Below are positions 34,637 through 42,816 of a DNA stretch of 64,000 nucleotides, piece after piece. A model generated the notes under the pieces. The model saw only the letters and a list, made by a program, of their open reading frames with translations. It did not search any database and was not told the DNA's origin. How positions within the stretch are numbered: the stretch's first letter is position 1; every line of letters begins with the position of its first letter. This DNA comes from JAVBSX01 sp031549565 (GTDB taxonomy: Bacteria > Planctomycetota > Planctomycetia > Pirellulales > Thermoguttaceae), in assembly GCA_031549565.1 (NCBI GenBank), contig JAVBPO010000081.1:1-64000 (forward strand). Direction: 5' to 3'. Made by a program: the position numbers and the translations under genes.

Positions 34637-35665
34637 ATGTACTCGATACCACGCGATTATCGCTCCTGTTTGGAGGTTCGGGAAAGGGAAAGAGCGATCA
34701 AAACCGTCAAGGATGATTTTGAAAGCGCTCTCGCGGATGCGTTGAATTTACAACGTGTCACGGCTCCGCTTTTTCTCTTGAAGGAAACCGGCTTAAACGA
34801 CGATCTGAACGGCGTTGAAAAACCCGTCCGGTTTTATGCAACGGATATCGGCAAAGAAGTGGAGGTCGTCCAATCTCTCGCGAAGTGGAAACGCCATGCA
34901 CTTCATCGGTACGGTTTTTCACCTGGAGAGGGATTATACACCGACATGAACGCCATCCGACCCGACGAAACGCTCTCTCCCATCCATTCGCTCTACGTCG
35001 ACCAATGGGATTGGGAGAAAGTCATGAAGCCGAATGAACGAAACGTCGAATTTCTTCAAGCGACCGTTGAATCGATTTATCAGGCCCTGTGCCAAACGGA
35101 AATGAATCTCGCGCGGAAGTTTCCTCAAATGACGCCGGTTTTGCCGAAGACGATCCAATTCGTGACCAGCGACGAATTGCAAAAAGAGTTTCCGAATATG
35201 ACGCCACGTGAACGGGAAAACGCGTATTGCGAGAAACACGGTGCGATTTTCGTAATAGGTATAGGCGGGAAACTCGCCGACGGTCGTGAACATGATGGCC
35301 GGGCCCCCGATTACGACGACTGGACGACACCACGAAAAGACGGCGGTAGAGGACTCAATGGCGACATTATCGTATGGCACCCCCTACTGAAGCGGGCATT
35401 TGAATTATCTTCGATGGGGATTCGTGTCGACGCCGTTTCGTTGAAAGAGCAGCTCGGCATTCGCGGTTGCACGGAGCGGGCCGATTTGCCGTTTCATCGG
35501 GCAGTACTTGACGGTACCTTGCCGCAAACGATCGGCGGAGGAATCGGTCAATCGAGACTCTGCATGTTCCTTTTGAAAGCGGTCCACATCGGTGAAGTCG
35601 CGTGTGGATTATGGCCGGATAAGGCAACCGAAGAGTACCGGAAATCAGGAGTCGTCCTGCTTTAA
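34637..35665 (+). CDS. asnA: Aspartate-ammonia ligase (asparagine synthetase A)
   Basis: AsnA makes asparagine from aspartate and free ammonia with ATP to AMP, and is related to class II aminoacyl-tRNA synthetases. The 342 residues match the family length. Visible blocks are T-A-P-L-F, L-N-G-V-E-K-P-V-R-F, Q-S-L-A-K-W-K-R, G-E-G-L-Y-T-D-M-N-A-I-R, Y-V-D-Q-W-D-W-E-K and, near the end, G-G-G-I-G-Q-S-R-L-C-M. AAAGGAG precedes the ATG. It is the only ammonia-using biosynthetic enzyme among glutamine-using neighbours, apart from glutamine synthetase. Confidence 0.96.
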   Translation: MYSIPRDYRSCLEVRERERAIKTVKDDFESALADALNLQRVTAPLFLLKETGLNDDLNGVEKPVRFYATDIGKEVEVVQSLAKWKRHALHRYGFSPGEGLYTDMNAIRPDETLSPIHSLYVDQWDWEKVMKPNERNVEFLQATVESIYQALCQTEMNLARKFPQMTPVLPKTIQFVTSDELQKEFPNMTPRERENAYCEKHGAIFVIGIGGKLADGREHDGRAPDYDDWTTPRKDGGRGLNGDIIVWHPLLKRAFELSSMGIRVDAVSLKEQLGIRGCTERADLPFHRAVLDGTLPQTIGGGIGQSRLCMFLLKAVHIGEVACGLWPDKATEEYRKSGVVLL

Positions 35666-35697
35666 TCACCCTTTACCCGATTGAATCAAGAAACATC

Positions 35698-37260
35698 ATG
35701 CCCTCACTTTCTCCACATGAATTGATCGTGGTCGTCAATTACGGATCGCAGTACGACCAATTGATTCTCCGTCGGATTCGCGAATGTAACGTTTACGCGG
35801 TTTTCGTCCCCCCGACGGCGACCGCGAAAGAAATTCGTTCGCTTGGTCCGAAGGGAATTATTCTCTCCGGCTCTCCGCGTAGTGTTTATGAACCGAATGC
35901 ACCTGCACTCGACCCTGAAATCCTTGATCTCGGCGTGCCCGTTCTCGGTATTTGTTATGGAATGCATCTCATTTCGTACATTTTCGGCGGAAAAGTTGCG
36001 GGAAGCGATAAAGCCGAATACGGCTGGGCCATGCTTCGCTTGCACGCGGCGGGAAAAGAATCGTCGCTTTTCAAGACTCTGCCGGAGAAAAGTCAGGTCT
36101 GGATGTCCCATGCCGATAGTGCCAAGACAATACCGTGCGGTTTTCATCTACTAGCCTCCAGCGAAGATTGCCCGAACGCCGCGATCCGGCATGACACCCT
36201 TCCAGTGTATGGGGTTCAGTTTCACCCGGAAGTCGCTCACTCGCCGACGGGGGCGGCCCTGTTGCGGAATTTCGTCCGTAATATCTGCGGATGCCGCGGG
36301 GACTGGCAAATGGATTCCTTTACCGATAAAACCATCGATCATCTGCGCGAACAAATCGGAAACGAACGTGTTCTGTGTGCGCTTTCCGGCGGAGTCGATT
36401 CCGCCGTGGTCGCCGCGCTTTTGGCCAAAGCCGTCGGTCCGCGGTTAAGTTGCGTTCTCGTCGATAATGGCCTTATGCGGCAGGGAGAAGTCGAACTGGT
36501 TGCCTCGGAATTCACGACGCGATTTCCCGATATCGATTTTCGTGTCATTGACGCTTCGGACCGATTCCTCGACCGACTCAGCGGTGTGGCCGATCCCTCG
36601 GAAAAACGGAAAATCATCGGTGCGGAATTCATTGCCGTATTTTCGCGGGAAGCGACCCGGATTCAAGGTGTCAAATATCTTGCCCAGGGAACGATCTATC
36701 CCGACGTGATTGAAAGCGGCGTCGAAAACAGTCATGCCGCCACGATCAAGTTGCACCATAATGTCGGCGGGCTTCCCCGGGAACTTGAATTCACGTTGAT
36801 CGAACCCCTTCGCGATCTTTTCAAGGATGAAGTCCGTCGACTCGGGCGTGAACTCGGCTTGTCGGCGGAAATGATCGGGCGTCATCCGTTTCCGGGGCCG
36901 GGGCTCGCGGTTCGCTGTCTCGGGGCAATCGACCGTCGGAAGATCGATCTGGTCCGTAAGGCCGATGCCGTCGTCCTGGAGGAAATCACACTCGCCGGAC
37001 TGCTTCGGGACGTGTCGCAAGCCTTCGCGGTCTTGCTTCCGGTTCGCAGCGTCGGCGTGATGGGAGATGCGGGAACGTACGAAAATACGATCGCGGTTCG
37101 TTGTGTCAAAACGGACGACTTTATGACCGCCGACTGGTACGAACTCCCGTACGGCGTCATGAAAAAAATATCCAACCGGATCGTCAACGAGATTCGCGGC
37201 GTCAACAGGGTCGTGTACGATATCAGCTCAAAGCCTCCGGCGACGATCGAATGGGAGTAA
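35698..37260 (+). CDS. guaA: GMP synthase (glutamine-hydrolysing)
   Basis: GuaA aminates XMP to GMP. At 520 residues it is the fused bacterial form: a class I amidotransferase (V-V-N-Y-G-S-Q-Y-D-Q-L-I, nucleophile Cys in G-I-C-Y-G-M-H, Q-F-H-P-E-V), an ATP-pyrophosphatase with the P-loop L-S-G-G-V-D-S-A-V, and a C-terminal dimerisation domain ending D-I-S-S-K-P-P-A-T-I-E-W-E, which is nearly diagnostic. H-P-F-P-G-P-G-L-A-V-R is present. The nucleophile loop has C-Y-G-M-H where C-Y-G-M-Q is usual. pyrG starts six bases after its stop. Confidence 0.97.
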   Translation: MPSLSPHELIVVVNYGSQYDQLILRRIRECNVYAVFVPPTATAKEIRSLGPKGIILSGSPRSVYEPNAPALDPEILDLGVPVLGICYGMHLISYIFGGKVAGSDKAEYGWAMLRLHAAGKESSLFKTLPEKSQVWMSHADSAKTIPCGFHLLASSEDCPNAAIRHDTLPVYGVQFHPEVAHSPTGAALLRNFVRNICGCRGDWQMDSFTDKTIDHLREQIGNERVLCALSGGVDSAVVAALLAKAVGPRLSCVLVDNGLMRQGEVELVASEFTTRFPDIDFRVIDASDRFLDRLSGVADPSEKRKIIGAEFIAVFSREATRIQGVKYLAQGTIYPDVIESGVENSHAATIKLHHNVGGLPRELEFTLIEPLRDLFKDEVRRLGRELGLSAEMIGRHPFPGPGLAVRCLGAIDRRKIDLVRKADAVVLEEITLAGLLRDVSQAFAVLLPVRSVGVMGDAGTYENTIAVRCVKTDDFMTADWYELPYGVMKKISNRIVNEIRGVNRVVYDISSKPPATIEWE

Positions 37261-37266
37261 ACAACC

Positions 37267-38877
37267 GTGACTAAACACGTTTTCATCACCGGCGGCGTCG
37301 TCAGTTCGCTGGGAAAAGGCTTGACGACGGCTTCGCTCGGCATGTTGCTGGAAAGGCGAGGACTTTCGGTACGATTGCAAAAACTCGATCCCTACTTGAA
37401 TATCGATCCGGGAACGATGAGCCCGTATCAGCATGGGGAAGTTTACGTACTCGACGACGGTACGGAAACCGATCTCGACTTGGGGCATTATGAGCGTTTG
37501 ACGAATGCACCGCTCACGCGCAACTGCTCCTGGACAAGCGGACGAATCTATCGCAACGTCTTACGGCGCGAGCGACGCGGAAAATATCTCGGCCAAACGG
37601 TTCAGATCATTCCCCATATCACGGATGAAATCCAACGGGCGATTCGAAGTTTGAGCGGTCCGGAAATTGACGTCGTGCTTACGGAAATCGGAGGAACCGT
37701 CGGCGATATCGAAGGTCTCCCGTTCCTTGAAGCCATTCGGCAGTTCGCCTTGGAAACCGGGAGAGCGAATTGTCTTTTTATTCATTTGACGTTGCTTCCT
37801 TATCTGAAACCTTCGTCGGAACTCAAAACGAAACCGACCCAGCATTCGGTCGCCAAGCTTCGACAGATCGGTATCCAGCCGGACATCTTGGTGTGTCGAA
37901 CGGAGCAACCGATGAGTGACTTGGACAAAGAAAAAATCGGATTGTTCTGCAATGTGCCGAAATACAACGTCATTGAAGAAAAGGACGTCAAGATCATTTA
38001 CGATATCCCTGTTTATCTCCATGAACAAGGTCTTGATCGACGAATCGCCGAGGCCTTTAAGTTCACGAAAAACGACGACGATCACGAACCCCGCTTATCG
38101 GATTGGACTGAGATGTTGGAGTGGTCTCGTAAACCGAATCGGGAAGTACGAATTGCATTGGTTGGAAAATACGCCAAACACAAGGACGCGTACAAGTCGG
38201 TTTACGAAGCATTGTGTCACGCGGGAGTTGACAACCGGGTCAAAGTACGTGTCCGCGGAATCCCCAGTGATACCTTTCATCCCGAACAACTCGAAGAAGC
38301 CGACGGCATCATCGTACCGGGAGGATTCGGCGAACGCGGCATCGACGGAAAAATCGAAGCGATCTCTGTTGCGCGTTTGAAGAAAATTCCGTTTCTGGGA
38401 ATCTGCCTTGGCATGCAGTGTGCCGTGATTGAATTTGCCCGGAACGTTTTGGGTTGGCTTGATGCGAATTCAACGGACTTTGATCCGAGTACGACTCATC
38501 CTGTTATCTCTCTGCTGAAAACTCAAAATAATGTCTCGAATAAGGGGGGAACAATGCGTCTTGGAGCGTTCCAAACACAACTCGTTCCCCGGAGCATTAC
38601 CTCCAACTGCTATTGTAAGGATACGATTTCCGAACGACATCGACATCGCTACGAATTCAATAATGAATTTCGCGAACAGCTCCAAAGGGGGGGGTTGTGG
38701 ATTGCAGGAACTTCGTCCGACGGGGAACTTGTCGAAGTGGTTGAAATACCGGAACACCCTTGGTTTGTCGGGGTTCAGTATCATCCGGAATTTCTCTCCA
38801 AGCCCAATCGACCGCATCCCCTCTTCCATGGATTTATCGCAGCGGCGAAAAATGAATCCACATCCAGCCGACGATAG
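37267..38877 (+). CDS. pyrG: CTP synthase
   Basis: PyrG aminates UTP to CTP using glutamine. The start is GTG at 37267 (536 residues), giving T-K-H-V-F-I-T-G-G-V-V-S-S-L-G-K-G, the standard N-terminus with the P-loop. The synthetase domain shows L-D-P-Y-L-N-I-D-P-G-T-M-S-P and E-I-G-G-T-V-G-D-I-E. The amidotransferase domain has G-I-C-L-G-M-Q (nucleophile Cys) and Q-Y-H-P-E-F. It is the last gene of the operon; the next gene begins about 185 bases on. The gap holds the inverted pair TCAAAATT/AATTTTGA but no clear terminator. Confidence 0.97.
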   Translation: MTKHVFITGGVVSSLGKGLTTASLGMLLERRGLSVRLQKLDPYLNIDPGTMSPYQHGEVYVLDDGTETDLDLGHYERLTNAPLTRNCSWTSGRIYRNVLRRERRGKYLGQTVQIIPHITDEIQRAIRSLSGPEIDVVLTEIGGTVGDIEGLPFLEAIRQFALETGRANCLFIHLTLLPYLKPSSELKTKPTQHSVAKLRQIGIQPDILVCRTEQPMSDLDKEKIGLFCNVPKYNVIEEKDVKIIYDIPVYLHEQGLDRRIAEAFKFTKNDDDHEPRLSDWTEMLEWSRKPNREVRIALVGKYAKHKDAYKSVYEALCHAGVDNRVKVRVRGIPSDTFHPEQLEEADGIIVPGGFGERGIDGKIEAISVARLKKIPFLGICLGMQCAVIEFARNVLGWLDANSTDFDPSTTHPVISLLKTQNNVSNKGGTMRLGAFQTQLVPRSITSNCYCKDTISERHRHRYEFNNEFREQLQRGGLWIAGTSSDGELVEVVEIPEHPWFVGVQYHPEFLSKPNRPHPLFHGFIAAAKNESTSSRR

Positions 38878-39062
38878 AGAGTCCACGTCAAAATTACGGT
38901 GTCGGCCTCTGAAGCCCGGAACTCGAAGCGGGGGCGTTTTTCCGGAGCGTGGGCTTGAATTTTGACTGATTTTCGATATTATCCATTTTCTCGGGCGACG
39001 GAGCGGACCGGCGGGAACTTTTCGGCGTGGTCGTTGGCGAAAAATCTACGGAACGGCAGATT

Positions 39063-39566
39063 ATGAAAATCGGAGTGATCAGCGATACCCACGGCGATGT
39101 GAAAATGACATCGGCCGCCATTCATGCGTTTCTGGAACAGAAAGTCGCCCGAATCCTGCATTGCGGCGATGTTGGGACGCCCGAAATCGTCCGACTCTTT
39201 ACGCCGGAGATTCCGACCGATTTTGTCTTCGGGAATTGCGATCCCCGCACGGAAACGCTGCGGAGAACGATCCTTTCCGCCAAACAGACCTGCTCCGATT
39301 GGTTCGGCGAACTCGAATTGGAGGGAAAACGGATTTTTTTCCTCCACGGACACCAATGGGAGCGTTTTGAGAACGAGATTCACAGCGGCCAATGGGACCT
39401 GATCTGTTACGGACACACGCACAAAGCGGAACTACGAATGATCGGCAACACGTTGATCCTCAATCCCGGTGCGATCCACCGAACTCCGACTCCGTCGGTT
39501 GCCGTCGTCGAACTCGAAACGATGGATGTTTCCACGATCCACCTGATCAATGGTTTTGATCGGTGA
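39063..39566 (+). CDS. YfcE/MJ0936-family metallophosphoesterase
   Basis: 167 residues from ATG 39063 (M-K-I-G-V-I-S-D-T-H-G-D). The calcineurin-like metal-binding motifs are all present: S-D-T-H, C-G-D-V-G, F-G-N-C-D, L-H-G-H and Y-G-H-T-H. The family hydrolyses phosphodiesters; the physiological substrate is not known. It is probably cytoplasmic, with no signal peptide. Its last 20 bases overlap the end of the convergent yjbQ gene. Confidence 0.88.
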   Translation: MKIGVISDTHGDVKMTSAAIHAFLEQKVARILHCGDVGTPEIVRLFTPEIPTDFVFGNCDPRTETLRRTILSAKQTCSDWFGELELEGKRIFFLHGHQWERFENEIHSGQWDLICYGHTHKAELRMIGNTLILNPGAIHRTPTPSVAVVELETMDVSTIHLINGFDR

Positions 39567-39987
39567 TCCGCGTTTCACCGCAAAGAGTCAAGATCAGTGA
39601 GCGGCGATGAGAACGTTTGCGATGTTCGCAGAGAAAAATTCCCTGCCAGGTCCCGAGCAGCAAGCGACCTTGTCCGACCGGAATCGTGAGTGAAACGCCG
39701 TAAAACGACGACTTGACGTGAGCCGGCATGTCGTCCGGTCCTTCGCAGGTATGTTCGTAAGGAAAACTTTCCGGAACAATCTTGTCCGTAACGCGATCCA
39801 AATCGATCGGTACGTCGCCGTCCGCGTTTTCGTTGATCGTCAGCGATGCCGAAGTGTGCTGGAGAAAAACGTGGAGCAGTCCCGTCTCGAACCGATTCAG
39901 CTCCGGCAGCGCCCGAACGATCTCCGAGGTGATTTTCCAAACCCCTTTGGAATACGACGGGAGTGTGATCTGTTTTTGAATCCACAT
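39547..39987 (-). CDS. yjbQ: YjbQ/UPF0047 family protein
   Basis: 146 residues, the standard length. The family motif G-L-L-H-V-F-L-Q-H-T-S-A-S-L-T-I-N-E-N-A-D is clear, followed by H-x-C-E-G-P-D-D-M-P-A-H-V-K-S and L-G-T-W-Q-G-I-F-L-C-E-H-R. Family members have been described as secondary thiamine-phosphate synthases, with the true role unclear. The gene begins two bases from MITE-like copy 2, so its promoter and leader must lie in or beyond that element. Confidence 0.9.
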   Translation of the reverse strand: MWIQKQITLPSYSKGVWKITSEIVRALPELNRFETGLLHVFLQHTSASLTINENADGDVPIDLDRVTDKIVPESFPYEHTCEGPDDMPAHVKSSFYGVSLTIPVGQGRLLLGTWQGIFLCEHRKRSHRRSLILTLCGETRITDQNH

Positions 39988-39988
39988 A

Positions 39989-40125
39989 GTACGGTCTCAC
40001 TTATTTTGGACTTGAATCCGCTGCAAGGCTTCAGGCTTCAGGGCCGTTTTTTTCTGAAGCCTGAAGCCTGAAGCCTATAGCCTATAGCCTTGAATCCGAA
40101 ACGGATTTCGCAAGTCAGACAGAAC
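39989..40125. mobile_element. MITE-like element, copy 2 (137 bp, inverted relative to copy 1)
   Basis: The ends GTACGGTCTCACTTA (39989) and CAAGTCAGACAGAAC (to 40125) are inverted at 11 of 15 positions. The left end continues TTTTGGACTTGAATCCGC, matching the complement of the right end of copy 1; the right end matches its left end. The interior hairpin is GGCTTCAGGCTTCAG with CTGAAGCCTGAAGC and CTATAGCC units. Confidence 0.75.
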
Positions 40126-40247
40126 AATTATCTGCCAAATCTACGAACTCTGATCGTACCAAATTTCCCCGAGTCCGGGGAGATGGGAGCAGATGTATAG
40201 TCGAAACAACCGCAATCCGTTAGAATGAAAGTCGACGCTGGTTGAAT

Positions 40248-40270
40248 ACGCTCGCTTACGCTTCCCGCTC
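40248..40270 (-). repeat. Dispersed GAGCGGGAAGCG repeat, inverted copy
   Basis: The complement of the unit at 1671-1693 and 15975-15997. It lies 40 bases before the start of the next gene, and a TTG-initiated reading of that gene would translate it. Confidence 0.8.
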
Positions 40271-40310
40271 TGATTTTTTTCTCATTTTCCCTCCCGTGGT
40301 TTCTCAAAGA

Positions 40311-41129
40311 ATGATGACGACCTCTTCGTATGAGAAGACGGCGTCCTTTGTTATTACGCTTCTGATCCTGATCGGTTTGGTGACCGTGATTCTCTTCGGG
40401 ATCTGGTTGACGGCGTCGCTGCTGCGAGGGCAGCCGCAACCGGTCGCGGTTCAGCTTTACGACGAAGGGACCGGTGTGAACGATAACGCGGAATTCGATC
40501 CCGACGTGATCACACCCGGAGCGGACATCGAAACCGACGAAATGACGCTTCAGCAGGCGTTGCAAATCGTCGATACCGTTTCGGCCAATGCTTCGATCTT
40601 TGCCGATCCCGCTCCGCTTGACGAAACAGTGCTCCTTCCCGGCGGAACCAAAGGGGATGGAAGGACCAAAGGGGACGGCGACGGACGAGGAAAACGGCAT
40701 TGGGAATTTGTTTTCCCGACCGGAATTACCGCCGCCGAATACGCCCGGCAACTGGATTATTTCAATATCGAACTTGGCGTTCTCCAGCCCGGAGGAAAAG
40801 TCGCTTATGCCTCCAAACTCAGCGCGAATAAACCGTCTGTTCGATACGGAGCGAGCGAAGCGGAAAAACGATTCTATTTGACCTGGCTCAAAGGGGATCT
40901 GCAAGCCGTCGAGCGGGAAATCTTGACCAAGGCGGGAATCGACCACGAAGGAAAGCTGATCCTCAAGTTTTTGCCGCCGGCTTTGGAAATGCAGTTGGCC
41001 GAAATGGAAATCGCAAAAGCCGGTAACCAAAAGGAAAAAGTCCGAGCGACTTACTATGGAATTCGTTCCAAATCCAAAGGAAAATCCGGGGAATATGAAT
41101 TCTACGTTTTGAATCAAGTGATTAAGTAG
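40311..41129 (+). CDS. Membrane-anchored hypothetical protein
   Basis: Not recognised. 272 residues from ATG 40311; an in-frame TTG at 40242 is rejected because it would translate a dispersed repeat. One transmembrane helix (about residues 10-34, F-V-I-T-L-L-I-L-I-G-L-V-T-V-I-L-F) is followed by a presumably periplasmic region. That region has an acidic, Gly/Asp-rich linker (G-D-G-R-T-K-G-D-G-D-G-R-G-K) and then a conserved-looking C-terminal part beginning H-W-E-F-V-F-P-T-G-I-T-A-A-E-Y-A-R-Q-L-D-Y-F. The single-helix-plus-linker topology is reminiscent of ExbD/TolR partners, but no motor genes lie nearby. Confidence 0.65.
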   Translation: MMTTSSYEKTASFVITLLILIGLVTVILFGIWLTASLLRGQPQPVAVQLYDEGTGVNDNAEFDPDVITPGADIETDEMTLQQALQIVDTVSANASIFADPAPLDETVLLPGGTKGDGRTKGDGDGRGKRHWEFVFPTGITAAEYARQLDYFNIELGVLQPGGKVAYASKLSANKPSVRYGASEAEKRFYLTWLKGDLQAVEREILTKAGIDHEGKLILKFLPPALEMQLAEMEIAKAGNQKEKVRATYYGIRSKSKGKSGEYEFYVLNQVIK

Positions 41130-41362
41130 ACGCCGGACGACAGGAGAAAGGGAAAAATGTTTCACTTTCGCAAGTGCGTTCCCAAGCGAGATCCGTCGAA
41201 AAAATGAAATTTTTTCGACGTAAAACTTATTCACGGGCTGCAATTTTTACCAGCTTGAGTTGTGTTTCATTCCATTTGCCGTAGAATGGAACCAGTGTTA
41301 ATGTATCCTGTCGGTCTTCGCTTTTCCCACTTTTCTTGAACCCGCAGTCGGAGAATCGTCCC
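41130..41362. other. Intergenic stretch, nothing recognised
   Basis: Contains a short inverted pair around TCGTCGAAAAAATGAAATTTTTTCGACG (about 41193-41220), which could be a terminator-like hairpin for the preceding gene, though no long T-run follows. Confidence 0.4.
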
Positions 41363-42589
41363 ATGTTGCGTCCCGCATTTTTTACGTCGGCTTTTCTGTT
41401 TCTTTTCCTGACCCTACCGGTTTTCGCGGCGCAGCAGCCTCACAAGTCCGACGCCGCTCCTGCAAAAACTCAACCGCAAAAACAAGGCAAGGACGCGGCT
41501 GGAGAGCAAAAGCCCGCCCCCTCCGCGCAAACCGAAAAAGGAAAGCCGAATCCCGCCAATCCGGACCTCGAAAAGAAACCGAAGAAAAATCTCGATCCCG
41601 ACGCGATTGAACTTTCCGGTCGCGAATTCATTACGAAAGACAACGTCCTGCTCAGTGGAGTTTTCTATCCGGGCAACGCGGACAAGGAAACGGTCCCGGT
41701 GATTCTCTTCCACGAACAGGGAAAAAGTCATGAGGAATTCGCTCCGCTCATCGCGGCGATGAAGAAACAAGGATACGCGATTCTTGCGTTCGATTTTCGC
41801 GGACATGGGGACAGCACGCAAAGATTCGTTCTCCCGAAAAAGCAAGCGAACCAGACGCAAACAGGGATGATGCCGGGAATGGGGATGCCGCAACGAAAGC
41901 CGAAAAAACTTCCGCCCGGGATGGGCGGGGGTGTTCCCGGTCTGAGCGACCGCGACGAAAACGTCATGATGCCGATCAATCCCGCGATGCTCCAGCCGCA
42001 ACAGCCGCAGCAACTGCCCCAATTGACCGAATATCTGGAAGCCGACTTCGGACCGGAAGATTATAAAAACATGTACAAGTTCGACTGTCTCCCGTTTTAT
42101 CATTTCCTGACCATGGAAAACAACGAGGAGAAACTGAACCTGAATAAACTGGTCATCGTCGGACTCGGCATGGGCGGATCGGTCGGCGGGAAACTCTCCA
42201 AAGAGCTTTGGGCCAGCGCCAAACGCAAAAATATTCGTTCTCTCATCGTCGTATCGCCGAATTACGATCCGTTTTCCAAGCAAATCTTCAAGAACACGAA
42301 ATGTTTTCACGAAGATGTGCCGCTGTTGTTCATGGTCGGAGCACTCGACAACCGCGCGAAAGAAAACGCTTTGACTCTTCGGGAAGACATCCTCGGCAAA
42401 GAAAAACGCAAGGACGACGATCCGACGTTGCTGACCTCGCCGGTTCCGGTCGCGGAGTTCCCAACCGAGCGTCAAGGCGGCGATCTGCTGGCGGATTCAA
42501 AGCAGGAAATCCCCACAAAGATTGTCAATTATATCGAAGAGACGCTCGCCAAGCACAAGGAAAAAGATCTCAAGTGGAAAAAGATGTAA
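41363..42589 (+). CDS. Secreted alpha/beta-hydrolase-fold protein, probably inactive
   Basis: 408 residues from ATG 41363, preceded by GGAG. Signal peptide (L-R-P-A-F-F-T-S-A-F-L-F-L-F-L-T-L-P-V-F-A-A), then a Lys/Pro/Gln-rich spacer to about residue 85. The fold follows: V-L-L-S-G-V-F-Y-P-G, V-P-V-I-L-F-H-E-Q-G, I-L-A-F-D-F-R-G-H-G-D-S (a typical hydrolase strand 4 loop) and L-V-I-V-G-L-G-M-G-G. The last should be the nucleophile elbow G-x-S-x-G, but it reads G-L-G-M-G, so the Ser is replaced by Gly. A Met/Pro/Gln-rich insertion splits the fold near residues 155-220. Likely a periplasmic binding or scaffold protein. Confidence 0.7.
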   Translation: MLRPAFFTSAFLFLFLTLPVFAAQQPHKSDAAPAKTQPQKQGKDAAGEQKPAPSAQTEKGKPNPANPDLEKKPKKNLDPDAIELSGREFITKDNVLLSGVFYPGNADKETVPVILFHEQGKSHEEFAPLIAAMKKQGYAILAFDFRGHGDSTQRFVLPKKQANQTQTGMMPGMGMPQRKPKKLPPGMGGGVPGLSDRDENVMMPINPAMLQPQQPQQLPQLTEYLEADFGPEDYKNMYKFDCLPFYHFLTMENNEEKLNLNKLVIVGLGMGGSVGGKLSKELWASAKRKNIRSLIVVSPNYDPFSKQIFKNTKCFHEDVPLLFMVGALDNRAKENALTLREDILGKEKRKDDDPTLLTSPVPVAEFPTERQGGDLLADSKQEIPTKIVNYIEETLAKHKEKDLKWKKM

Positions 42590-42605
42590 CACTGGAGCGT
42601 CGAAG

Positions 42606-42687
42606 CGGAGGACAAGGGAGTCGAACCCTCAACCGGTTACCCGGCAACTGATTTCGAGTCAGCCTGCTCACCATTCGCATATCCTCC
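42606..42687 (-). tRNA. tRNA-Ser (anticodon CGA)
   Basis: A class II tRNA on the minus strand. The acceptor stem GGAGGAT pairs with GTCCTCC. The anticodon arm GCTGA-CTCGAAA-TCAGT gives CGA. The variable arm is CCGG-GTAA-CCGG and the T arm GAGGG-TTCGACT-CCCTT. G is the discriminator base, as expected for Ser, and CCA is not encoded. It reads UCG codons. Confidence 0.93.
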
Positions 42688-42816
42688 GAAGGTCCGCTTT
42701 GCGATCGCCCCTTTTTTTGAGGGCTTTGAAACCAAAACGGGAGAACGCAATTCTACGTTTTTTCGTGCCTCCTGGGAAGGGGGGCAACTCTCGACCCTTA
42801 ACACATCAGGACGGTT

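Noticed and set aside
38878..39062. A terminator or small gene after pyrG
   Set aside because: Only a distant TCAAAATT/AATTTTGA pair is seen; there is no compact stem with a T-run and no coding frame.
40242..40310. Upstream TTG start for the 40311 gene
   Set aside because: It would translate a dispersed repeat as T-L-A-Y-A-S-R-S; the ATG at 40311 opens directly onto the membrane helix.
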